Below are positions 56,075 through 62,841 of a DNA stretch of 64,000 nucleotides, piece after piece. The position numbers and the translations under genes are program-made. The notes beneath the pieces are model-generated. The model did not search any database and was not told the origin of the DNA. It worked only from the letters and a program-made list of their open reading frames with translations. Source of the stretch: Ancylobacter mangrovi (GTDB taxonomy: Bacteria > Pseudomonadota > Alphaproteobacteria > Rhizobiales > Xanthobacteraceae); the NCBI RefSeq assembly GCF_024752355.1, contig NZ_JANTHZ010000003.1, positions 124,001-188,000 on the forward strand, read 5' to 3'. Position 1 is the first letter of the stretch. Every line of letters starts with the position of its first letter.

Positions 56075-56659
56075 TCAGTTGGTCTTCGAGGCCGACTCGT
56101 CCTGCATCTGCTCAAGGGTCTTGAACTCCGGAGCGGCGTTCAGCTCTTCCTTGGTCAGCGCGACGACGATCTTCTGGCCGTTGTCGGTCGGGGTCGGCGT
56201 CAGCGAGTCGAAGGACACCGCGACCGGCTTGGCGCCGATGCCGAGGAAGCCACCCACGTCGATCACGGCGGCGACGATGGTGCCGTCGCGCTCCACGACC
56301 AGATCGCTGATCGAGCCGAGGTCCTCGTCATTCGAGGTTACGACGTCGGTGCCGATCAGGTCCGAGCCGAGCCACTGGCCGCTCGACTGGGTGCTGACGA
56401 ACTTCGGCGTGTTCGGCGCGACGGTCTTGGTCGCGTCGGCGCTGCTGTTCGGCATGGCGTTGGTCGAACCCGAAGCGTTGGGCATGGTGGAGTCGGGCAT
56501 CTCGGCCGCGGGGGCCTGCGGGCTCGACGCCGGGGGCGTGGTCTGGGTGGCGGCCGGCGGCGTGGTGGTGTCGGTACCGGAGGGGCTCTGAGCAAACGCC
56601 ACGGCGGGCGCGAGCGACAGGGCCGTAATCGCGGTGAGAGTGGCGAGCTTGCTGGTCAT
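56075..56659 (-). CDS. Secreted PRC-barrel domain protein, EcfG-controlled
   Basis: This 194-residue protein has a signal peptide (MTSKLATLTAITALSLAPAVAFAQ, cleavage after AFA), a Pro/Thr/Ala/Gln-rich linker (25-90), and a PRC-barrel domain (about 92-180) with WLGSDLIGTDVVTSNDEDLGSISDLVVERDGTIVAAVIDVGGFLGIG. PRC-barrel proteins of this kind are common stress-regulon members in Rhizobiales; function is unknown, possibly envelope protection. A perfect EcfG promoter stands 67 bases upstream of its start (56726-56750). Confidence 0.9.
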   Translation of the reverse strand: MTSKLATLTAITALSLAPAVAFAQSPSGTDTTTPPAATQTTPPASSPQAPAAEMPDSTMPNASGSTNAMPNSSADATKTVAPNTPKFVSTQSSGQWLGSDLIGTDVVTSNDEDLGSISDLVVERDGTIVAAVIDVGGFLGIGAKPVAVSFDSLTPTPTDNGQKIVVALTKEELNAAPEFKTLEQMQDESASKTN

Positions 56660-56725
56660 TCGTTCTCTCCTGATATGGAAAAGACTGTCTCAGTAAGCCG
56701 GTCAGGTGAACCGTACTGCATCAAC

Positions 56726-56750
56726 AACGAAGTACCTAAAGGTTAGTTCC
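56726..56750 (-). promoter_or_regulatory. EcfG-type stress promoter for the PRC-barrel gene
   Basis: On the minus strand GGAAC (complement of 56746-56750) and CGTT (complement of 56726-56729) are exactly 16 bases apart, matching the EcfG consensus GGAAC-N16/17-CGTT. Its target, the PRC-barrel gene at 56659, is about 60 bases downstream. Confidence 0.9.
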
Positions 56751-56794
56751 TAGGTATTATTTGCTGACGCTCTGAAGTCTTGTTTCAATATATT

Positions 56795-57316
56795 TCAGTT
56801 GATGAGCGAGGCGTCGGCGACGCACACGGTCATTTCTTCCGTCGCGAGATTCGACTTGGTGACGCCCAGCGACGACAGGCAACCGCGCGGCGTCTCCATG
56901 GCCCGCGTCGGACCCGGGGCGCCCGGGATGGAGGAAGCCGGAATCGTCGAGGCGGGAATTGCGGACGGCGTAGCGTCCGCCGGCGTCATGGTGCCCGGCG
57001 CGGTGGCCGGGACGACGGGGGGCGCGAATGTCGTGGCGCCCACCGGAATGGCGACCGGCGCCCCTTCGCCCGCCGTGCTGGCGGTCGGGATGCCGATGTC
57101 GAGCCGCGGGCCCTTGGCCGCACGGTTGACCATGGAGGCCTGATAGACGGGCTCGTGCGGGCCCATCTCGCCGATGGCAACCACCGGCGGTACCGCGCGC
57201 GAGGCGGCCACGGCGCCGAAGGATGCCGCCATCAGCGGCAGCGCCACGACGACGCCGGTCGCGGCGCCGGCCAGATAGACCGATGACCTGAGAACCACAT
57301 TGACGATGCGAACCAT
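56795..57316 (-). CDS. Membrane-anchored Ala/Pro/Thr-rich protein of unknown function
   Basis: From ATG 57316 (GGGAGAA 5 bases upstream) this is 173 residues. An N-terminal hydrophobic segment (about 9-33, LRSSVYLAGAATGVVVALPLMAA) acts as anchor or signal. The rest is low-complexity Ala/Pro/Thr/Ser-rich, with SAIPASTIPASSIPGAPGP, and the C-terminus has two cysteines (RGCLSS, TVCVAD), perhaps a disulfide. No known domain is seen. A perfect EcfG promoter (57607-57631) lies 290 bases upstream, so it may be a stress gene with a long leader. Confidence 0.7.
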   Translation of the reverse strand: MVRIVNVVLRSSVYLAGAATGVVVALPLMAASFGAVAASRAVPPVVAIGEMGPHEPVYQASMVNRAAKGPRLDIGIPTASTAGEGAPVAIPVGATTFAPPVVPATAPGTMTPADATPSAIPASTIPASSIPGAPGPTRAMETPRGCLSSLGVTKSNLATEEMTVCVADASLIN

Positions 57317-57748
57317 CTGCGTTCTCCCACTTCCCTGGGCGGCGTGGCCGGCCCGCGCCCCGACCGGCTCCGTGCCGATCGTCCGCGCCCGCTCCCCCGT
57401 CGCCTCGACCCCGGCGCCCCACGGTGTCTCCCGGCCCGATACCGGAACAGCACCCGCCGCGGCGCCGGCCGCGGCCTCCTCCCCCGAATTCGGAACGCGG
57501 AAATCCGATCGCGGGAGCGCACGACGCGCTCCCGGCGGGACCGTCCGACGGGCGAGGATCACTGGCAAAGGCGCGACGGGATCTATTCCCCGTCCGCCGC
57601 GTGGTTAACGTTGGTGAAACGCATTGGTTCCCCGGTGCCATCACGAGCGCGTGCGCGGGGCGGGAGCATGCGGCCGCGAGCAGCCGTGCGCAGGACCATC
57701 CCCACGAGCGGCTCTTTCCCATGCGTGGGAAGGCCGTGCCTCGCCGCC
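57317..57748. other. Intergenic region with an EcfG promoter and no clear gene
   Basis: This 432-base stretch between the Ala/Pro-rich gene and the histidine kinase contains a perfect EcfG promoter (57607-57631) directed toward 57316. The 280 bases from the predicted start (about 57600) to the ATG hold no convincing short protein; a TTG-started extension of the 57316 frame to 57568 encodes only a low-complexity Arg/Ala/Gly-rich stretch. A small RNA or long 5' leader is possible. Confidence 0.5.
57607..57631 (-). promoter_or_regulatory. EcfG-type stress promoter upstream of the 57316 gene
   Basis: GGAAC (complement of 57627-57631) and CGTT (complement of 57607-57610) are 16 bases apart, an exact EcfG match. 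The nearest downstream coding start on this strand is 57316. Confidence 0.85.
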
Positions 57749-59074
57749 TCAGCGTCCGGCGAGGAGGTGGGCCTGGGGAACCTTGATCTGGCAGTTGAGC
57801 CCGGTCGGGGCGAAGTCGAGCGTGACCTCGCCGTCGAGGGCGCGGGCGAGGTTTCGCTCGATGACGAGCGAGCCGAAGCCGCGCTCGCGTGGGGGCGAGA
57901 CGGGCGGGCCGCCGCTCTCGCGCCAGGACAGCTCGAAGCCGCCGCCCGCTTCCGGCGGGCACCGGCCCCAGGTGATGTTCACCTTCCCGCTGGGCACCGA
58001 CAGCGCGCCGTATTTGGCGGCGTTGGTGGAGAGCTCGTGCAGGGCGAGGCCGATATTCTGCGCCGCCTCGGGCTTGAGGAAGATATCCGGCCCGCTCACC
58101 TCGACCTGGCTGTTCTCGCGGTCGATCTGATGGCCGAGCTGGGAGCGCACCATGTCGGCCAGCGAGGCGCCGTGCCAGCTTTCCTGCACCAGCAGGTCGT
58201 GCGAGCGGGCGAGCGCCTGCAGCCGGGCGCTGAACACCTCGACGAACGCGTCGATCGAGCCGGCATGGCGCGCGGTCTGGCGGGCCATGGCCTGGATCAC
58301 CGCCAGCAGGTTCTTGGAGCGGTGGGTGAGCTCGCGCATCAGCAGACGCAGATGGCGCTCGTTCTCCTTGCGCTCGGTGACGTTGACCACGGCGCCGGTG
58401 AGCCCGACCGTGTTGCCGGAGAGGTCGCGCAGCGGCTCGATATGCAGGTCGTACCAGTATTTCGCGCCGTCCTCCTCGACCTCGGTCTCGCCCTTGCGGG
58501 CCTCGGCCGAGAGCAGCGCCTCGCGCTTGAGGATGACGATGGGGTGCGAGCGCGCCTCGCCGAGCAGGTCGGCATCCGTGGCGCCGAGCACCTGATCGAC
58601 CGGAAAGCCGAACAGCGGGTTCGACACTGATGTGTAGTGCAGGTCCCGGTCCTGGGTGAAGATCGACACGTTCGAGCCGCGCAGCGCCATCTCGTAGCGT
58701 TGCAGCGCGGTGGCGAGCTCCAGCATGAGCCGGCGCTGCTCGCGCGCCACATAGTCGGGCGCGGGCAGGTTCACCAGGGCACGGAAATTGTACCACAGCA
58801 CCGACACGCCGATGAGGTTCAGCGCGGCGAGCCCGACCCTGATCGCGGTCTGCAGGCCGGGGATGGCCCGCTCCGCGTTCAGCATCGCCAGCAGCGACAG
58901 CAGGCCGAACGACAGCACCAGCCCGGTCAGTAGATAGCCGAGAAGGGACATGCGTGCGGTCAGGTTGCGCCGCCGGTTGAGCAGCAGCAGCAGACCGCAG
59001 GCAATACCCAGGGACGCCACCACGGTGATGAACCGCGCGGTGTCGTCCACGTAGCCGAGAAACGTATCGTTCAT
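57749..59074 (-). CDS. HWE-type sensor histidine kinase of the general stress response
   Basis: This 441-residue kinase has three hydrophobic segments (about 14-33, 43-66, 76-96), a PAS domain (about 120-235, with YTSVSNPLFGFPVDQVLGATD) and an HWE kinase domain: phosphoacceptor LMRELTHRSKN (H251), N-box ALHELSTNAAKYGALS (344-359), and the WRE motif (384-386). HWE kinases such as PhyK control PhyR in alphaproteobacteria. It starts 9 bases after the phyR stop on the same strand, so the phyR promoter should express both. Which stress the PAS or membrane part senses is unknown. Confidence 0.92.
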   Translation of the reverse strand: MNDTFLGYVDDTARFITVVASLGIACGLLLLLNRRRNLTARMSLLGYLLTGLVLSFGLLSLLAMLNAERAIPGLQTAIRVGLAALNLIGVSVLWYNFRALVNLPAPDYVAREQRRLMLELATALQRYEMALRGSNVSIFTQDRDLHYTSVSNPLFGFPVDQVLGATDADLLGEARSHPIVILKREALLSAEARKGETEVEEDGAKYWYDLHIEPLRDLSGNTVGLTGAVVNVTERKENERHLRLLMRELTHRSKNLLAVIQAMARQTARHAGSIDAFVEVFSARLQALARSHDLLVQESWHGASLADMVRSQLGHQIDRENSQVEVSGPDIFLKPEAAQNIGLALHELSTNAAKYGALSVPSGKVNITWGRCPPEAGGGFELSWRESGGPPVSPPRERGFGSLVIERNLARALDGEVTLDFAPTGLNCQIKVPQAHLLAGR

Positions 59075-59083
59075 TCGACGGGA

Positions 59084-59887
59084 TCAGGCGGTCGCGCGCT
59101 GCTCCCGGGGACGTGCCTTGCGATCGAAGAATAGCGCCTGGCTGATGACGGCGGCGACGGTGGAGGGCTGGAACGGCTTCGCGATGAGGAAGGCCGGTTC
59201 CGGCCGCACGCCGGTGAGGAAGCGCTCGGGATAGGCGGTGATGAAGATCACCGGCGCATCGACGCTCTCGATCAGCTCGTTGACCGCGTCGAGGCCCGAG
59301 GAGCCGTCGGCGAGCTGGATGTCGGCCAGGATCAGGCCCGGAGCCTTGCGGCGGGCGAGGCTGACCGCCTCCGAATGGGTGCGCGCGATGCCGGTGACCC
59401 TGTGGCCGAGGCTCTCCACCAGCCCTTCGAGGTCCAGCGCGATGAACGGCTCGTCCTCGATGATGAGCACGTCGGAGGCGATCTCCGCGGCGAGCTCGCG
59501 GCCGGCTTCCTCGACGAGGTTGCGCAGCGTGGGCACGTCGATCTCGAGAATGGCGGCCGCCTCTTCCTCGGTGAAGCCTTCGAGCGAGACGAGAAGGAAC
59601 GCCTGCCGCACGACCGGCGTTATGTGGCCGAGGCGCTGCTCACCCTGGATGGGGAGCGGGCCCTTGTCGACCTCGGCATTGATCGACACCGAGTTCCAGA
59701 GCTGCGTCAGCAGGCGATAGAGCCCGACGCGCGGACCGTCGGTCTGATCGAAGGTGCTCGGCTCGGCAATCAGCGTCTCGAGCAGGCTCGTGACATAGGC
59801 GTCGCCCGCGGACTGGCTTCCACTGAGTGCGCGAGCGTAACGGCGCAGGAACGGAAGGTGCTGCGCGACGAGTTGGGATGTGCTCAC
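59084..59887 (-). CDS. phyR: General stress response regulator PhyR
   Basis: PhyR is an anti-anti-sigma response regulator: phosphorylated PhyR takes NepR away from EcfG. The GTG at 59887 (GGGGAGA upstream) is chosen because the EcfG promoter's -10 element is at 59925, so a start at 59923 would lie outside the transcript. The 267 residues comprise a sigma-like domain (1-135; RRYARALSGSQSAGDAYV, FTEEEAAAILEIDVPTLRNLV) and a receiver (138-260) with acidic residues E144 and D145, phosphoacceptor D189 (LADIQL), FITAYPERF and IAKPF. It is co-transcribed with the HWE kinase. Confidence 0.96.
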   Translation of the reverse strand: MSTSQLVAQHLPFLRRYARALSGSQSAGDAYVTSLLETLIAEPSTFDQTDGPRVGLYRLLTQLWNSVSINAEVDKGPLPIQGEQRLGHITPVVRQAFLLVSLEGFTEEEAAAILEIDVPTLRNLVEEAGRELAAEIASDVLIIEDEPFIALDLEGLVESLGHRVTGIARTHSEAVSLARRKAPGLILADIQLADGSSGLDAVNELIESVDAPVIFITAYPERFLTGVRPEPAFLIAKPFQPSTVAAVISQALFFDRKARPREQRATA

Positions 59888-59924
59888 ACGTGATCTCCCC
59901 GGAATGCGTGACCAAGCCATCATT

Positions 59925-59949
59925 AACGTGACATCGGCCCTGCGGTTCC
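59925..59949 (-). promoter_or_regulatory. EcfG-type promoter of phyR
   Basis: GGAAC (complement of 59945-59949) and CGTT (complement of 59925-59928), exactly 16 apart, match the EcfG consensus. Predicted transcription starts near 59918, about 30 bases before the GTG of phyR, and fixes that gene's start. Confidence 0.92.
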
Positions 59950-59989
59950 ATAGTGCGTACTAAATCGTTTCGAAATTTGTTTGGCACCG

Positions 59990-60014
59990 GGAACTGTCTG
60001 TCCTTTTCGTTGTT
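59990..60014 (+). promoter_or_regulatory. EcfG-like promoter of nepR-ecfG
   Basis: GGAAC (59990-59994) is followed after 16 bases by TGTT (60011-60014), one mismatch from CGTT. It lies 57 bases upstream of the nepR ATG. Autoregulation of nepR-ecfG by EcfG is usual in Rhizobiales. Confidence 0.65.
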
Positions 60015-60070
60015 ATCGGTTGGCAGGCAGCGACGGAGCCATCCCTCCACACCAGGCGTTCGGAGGCTCA

Positions 60071-60322
60071 ATGTCGGGAAAAAAGACAATGAATGATGAG
60101 CAGTCCGGGGGCGGGACCGCGAGCGCGGACACCCTGATGAACACACATCTGCCGAACTCGCACGATTCGGGCCTCGGCAGCGAAATTCAGGCCAAGATCG
60201 GCCAGCATCTGCGCGCCATGTATGACGACGTCGTGCGGCAGGGCGTGCCCGACCGATTCATGGATCTCCTGGCGCAGCTCGATGCGAAGGGTCCGAAAAG
60301 CTCGGAATCCGGCGACAAGTGA
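60071..60322 (+). CDS. nepR: Anti-sigma factor NepR
   Basis: NepR holds EcfG inactive until phosphorylated PhyR binds it. From ATG 60071 it has 83 residues; a start at 60089 (MNDEQSGG) is possible. The conserved core is IQAKIGQHLRAMYDDVVRQGVPDRFMDLLAQLD (about 41-73), two helices joined as in known NepR proteins; the N-terminus is Ser/Gly/Thr-rich and probably disordered. The stop codon overlaps the GTG start of ecfG (GTGA), giving stoichiometric coupling. Confidence 0.92.
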   Translation: MSGKKTMNDEQSGGGTASADTLMNTHLPNSHDSGLGSEIQAKIGQHLRAMYDDVVRQGVPDRFMDLLAQLDAKGPKSSESGDK

Positions 60323-60879
60323 GGGATGCGGCGGTGACCAACCTCGATCCGGCCTTGCGCGACGAGATCATTGCGGCGATCCCGAATCTCCGGGCCTTCG
60401 CCATTTCGCTCAGCGGCAGCGTCGACCGCGCCGACGACCTGGTGCAGGAGACGCTGCTGCGCGCCTTCGCGAACATCGGCAGCTTCCGGCCCGGCACCAA
60501 TTTGCCGGCGTGGCTGTTCACGATCCTGCGCAACCTGTTCCGCTCGGAATACCGCAAGCGCCGCCGCGAGGTGCCGGATTCGGACGGCAATTTCGCCGCC
60601 ACGCTGACCAGCAATCCGGACCAGAACACGCATCTCGACTTCGAGGATTTCCGCACCGCGCTCGACAAGCTGCCCTCCGACCAGCGCGAGGCGCTGATCC
60701 TGGTGGGCGCATCGGGCTTCTCCTACGAGGAGGCGGCGGATATCTGCCAATGCGCGGTCGGCACCATCAAGAGCCGCGTCAACCGCGCGCGCCGGCGGCT
60801 GGGTGAGTTGCTGGCGATCGAGGATGTCGAGGATTTCGGTCCCGACAAGACCACCCGGGCGGTTCTCGCCGCCGGCTAG
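60319..60879 (+). CDS. ecfG: Extracytoplasmic-function sigma factor EcfG
   Basis: EcfG directs RNA polymerase to GGAAC-N16-CGTT stress promoters. GTG 60319 overlaps the nepR stop and gives 186 residues; GTG 60334, with GAGGG 9 bases upstream, gives 181 and is equally possible. Sigma region 2 is FAISLSGSVDRADDLVQETLLRAFANIGSFRPGTNLPAWLFTILRNLFRSEYRK; region 4 is LDKLPSDQREALILVGASGFSYEEAADICQCAVGTIKSRVNRARRRL. The match to ECF15/EcfG is clear. A strong hairpin terminator lies downstream at 61049-61079. Confidence 0.95.
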   Translation: MRDAAVTNLDPALRDEIIAAIPNLRAFAISLSGSVDRADDLVQETLLRAFANIGSFRPGTNLPAWLFTILRNLFRSEYRKRRREVPDSDGNFAATLTSNPDQNTHLDFEDFRTALDKLPSDQREALILVGASGFSYEEAADICQCAVGTIKSRVNRARRRLGELLAIEDVEDFGPDKTTRAVLAAG

Positions 60880-61048
60880 GCTTTTCCCTATCCCCTTTGC
60901 ACGAGCTTCGGCACGCGCCGGCATGACAGGCGGCGCGTGCCGTTCCGCGTTTGCGCGCGCATGCACGTGAACCGGTAACGCACCCCGCTTTTGCGTGGCA
61001 TCTGTCTGCCCCGTCGCCCCCTTCGGGAACCGATGAAAGGCGCACACA

Positions 61049-61079
61049 AAAACGCCTCCGCGTGTTGCGGAGGCGTTTT
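61049..61079. terminator. Bidirectional terminator between ecfG and the DUF1328 gene
   Basis: AAAACGCCTCCGC and GCGGAGGCGTTTT pair over 13 bp with a GTGTT loop; TTTT follows in the plus direction and the A-run gives U's on the minus strand. It lies between convergent ecfG and DUF1328 genes, about 170 bases after the ecfG stop. Confidence 0.9.
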
Positions 61080-61121
61080 CGTTTCTGTTCCGAAACTTTT
61101 CGTCCGGCGGCGCCGGCGGGG

Positions 61122-61295
61122 TCAGGGAACGCCGCGCCCGCGCATCATGCCGAAGACGGCGGAGATGAGGAACAGGATGATCGCGACGAAGAAGATGATC
61201 TTGGCGATCCCGATGGCCGTACCGGCGATGCCGCCAAAGCCGAGGACCGCGGCGATCAGCGCGATCACCAGAAAGGTCAGCGCCCAACCGAGCAT
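61122..61295 (-). CDS. DUF1328 small membrane protein, EcfG-controlled
   Basis: This 57-residue protein is mostly two membrane helices (about 4-25 and 29-50) joined by [13 protein letters not shown] and ends in MRGRGVP, matching DUF1328 (YtjA-like). Its function is unknown. A perfect EcfG promoter 45 bases upstream (61340-61364) marks it as a general stress gene, a common assignment for this family in Rhizobiales. Confidence 0.9.
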   Translation of the reverse strand: MLGWALTFLVIALIAAVLGFGGIAGTAIGIAKIIFFVAIILFLISAVFGMMRGRGVP

Positions 61296-61339
61296 GTGAG
61301 CCTCCACTGTGCTGTGCGGCAGAGCCGCGTCGTCAGGAC

Positions 61340-61364
61340 AACGACGCAGGCCACGCCCGGTTCC
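61340..61364 (-). promoter_or_regulatory. EcfG-type promoter of the DUF1328 gene
   Basis: GGAAC (complement of 61360-61364) and CGTT (complement of 61340-61343) are 16 bases apart, an exact match. Transcription would begin about 40 bases before the DUF1328 ATG. Confidence 0.9.
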
Positions 61365-61499
61365 CACCCGGCTAAATATGACGTGAGCGGGCGGAAAGCG
61401 GTGCCCGCGGGTGGCATCGGGGCGGCACGGAGTTCGGCCGGCGGGTTCGGTTCGCCGCCGAGGCACGATCGCGTGGGATCGGTTGCGCGCGGGCCGGCG

Positions 61500-62399
61500 T
61501 CAGATCCGCGTGGCGAGGGTGGCGGCGATGCTGCGCGCCTCCTGCATCAGCGCGGTCACGATCGGCGTCATGGGATCGCGGTCGAGCACCACCAGCCCCA
61601 TCTGGTGCAGCACCGAGGGCTGCTCGATCGGGATCGAGCGGATGCTGGCGGGGAAGGCGAAGACGTCGGCCAGCGTGTTGGCGACGACGCTCGCCCATTT
61701 GCCGGTGCGCACATGCGAGAGCAGGGCGATGGTGGAGTTGGCCTCCAGCATCGGGATGGCGGCGTGGCCGGCCTCGGCGAGCTGCTTGTCGACGATGCGC
61801 CGGTTCTGCATGTCCGGGGTGAGGAGGCACAGCGGCACCCGGCCGATCTCCTCCCAGGTGACGCTGGCGCGGTCGCCGAGCGGGGCGTGCACGGAGGTGA
61901 GAAAGCGGTAGCCTTCCTTGTAGAGCGGCACCGTCTTCACCCGGCCGAGCGGGTCGTTGTCGAGATAGGTGACGCCGGCGTCGGCCTCCAGATTCTCGAT
62001 CAGCCGCAGCACCTCGTTGGAGCTCGCCGACATCAGGGTGAAGCGCACGTCCGCATGCTTCTCGTGGAACGGCGTGGTCAGCTCGGACAGCATGGGCATG
62101 GCGGTGGGGATGGCGGCAATGCGCAGATGGCCGGCCAGTCCCTTGCGCATGCCGGCGATCTCCTGGCGCATGGCACGCACGTCGCCGATCACGCGGCGGG
62201 CCCATTGCAGCGCGCGCTCGCCCTCCGGCGTGAAGCCGATGAAGCGCGAGCCGCGCTCCACCAGGCGCACGCCGAGCTGCTCCTCGAGCTGCTTGAGGCC
62301 GGCCGACAGCGTCGGCTGGGTCACGCCACAGGCTTCCGCCGCACGGCCGAAATGGCGCTCCTTGGCGAGCGCCAGCAAAAGTTCAAAACGGTCGATCAC
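61500..62399 (-). CDS. LysR family transcriptional regulator (formate dehydrogenase-regulator-like)
   Basis: From GTG 62399 (MIDRFELLLALAKERHFGRAAEACGVTQPTLSAGLKQLEEQLGVRLVERG) this 299-residue protein has the LysR winged helix at 1-58 and a periplasmic-binding-like effector domain (about 88-295). The LYKEGYRF, VTYLDNDPLGRV and LLTPDMQNRRI segments resemble LysR proteins I recall next to formate dehydrogenase (fds) genes in Methylobacterium and relatives, but no fds genes are within the window. Further upstream codons are not LysR-like. A 17-base palindrome lies 24 bases upstream (62423-62439). Confidence 0.88.
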   Translation of the reverse strand: MIDRFELLLALAKERHFGRAAEACGVTQPTLSAGLKQLEEQLGVRLVERGSRFIGFTPEGERALQWARRVIGDVRAMRQEIAGMRKGLAGHLRIAAIPTAMPMLSELTTPFHEKHADVRFTLMSASSNEVLRLIENLEADAGVTYLDNDPLGRVKTVPLYKEGYRFLTSVHAPLGDRASVTWEEIGRVPLCLLTPDMQNRRIVDKQLAEAGHAAIPMLEANSTIALLSHVRTGKWASVVANTLADVFAFPASIRSIPIEQPSVLHQMGLVVLDRDPMTPIVTALMQEARSIAATLATRI

Positions 62400-62422
62400 A
62401 CACGCTTCCCGGCTACGCGCAC

Positions 62423-62439
62423 GATAGAAAGATTCTATC
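62423..62439. promoter_or_regulatory. Palindrome upstream of the LysR gene (candidate autoregulatory site)
   Basis: GATAGAA and TTCTATC are exact reverse complements around AGA. AATCT-ATC-AGATT follows directly (62440-62452), a second small inverted repeat. Paired palindromes just upstream of the gene fit LysR binding sites. Confidence 0.6.
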
Positions 62440-62596
62440 AATCTATCAGATTGTCTTTCCGGAGCGAACGAAAACAGGACGGCCGGGACGGGACATGCGG
62501 GCGCACCCGTGCGGGGCTGGTGCCGGGAGCGCCCCCTCGTCCGGGCGTGGGCCACCAAGGCGAACTTCCGTGAATGGCGGGGAAGGTTCGATTGGC

Positions 62597-62800
62597 TTAG
62601 CGGTTGGAGCTATAGCGATCGCGGATGCAGCAACTGAAGTAACTCCCGGCCGAGGATGCCGATAGCAAGCCTCTATATACACTCTCCAGAACGCCATAAT
62701 AATCACAGGGTCCGCCGCTATCGACAAACCAAATAGTTAGAACGCGCGTTGTTGGACTGTATTCCGCTCTCCGGATCGCTGACGAATTAAGGGTCGGAAT
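62597..62800 (-). pseudogene. KTSC-domain small protein, no normal start codon
   Basis: Reading from ATT 62800, the frame gives 67 residues with the KTSC pattern: NSSAIRRAEYSPTTRVL (5-21), then PCDYYGVLESVYRGLLSASSAGSYFSCCIRDRY. No ATG, GTG or TTG lies in this frame near the expected N-terminus; the codon where relatives have M (M-P-T-x-x-SS) is ATT, preceded by GGGAAGA eight bases away. The frame is otherwise intact. Either AUU initiates, as in infC, or an ATG-to-ATT change silenced it. KTSC proteins are small and poorly understood. Local G+C is lower than in its neighbours. Confidence 0.6.
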
Positions 62801-62841
62801 ATTCGTCTTCCCACATTCGGATCCGGGCCTGACGGGAGCGC

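Noticed and set aside
56757-58796. Minus-strand frame of 679 codons spanning the EcfG promoter region
   Set aside because: It overlaps the HWE kinase in another frame and is mostly Arg/Gly/Ala; no domain.
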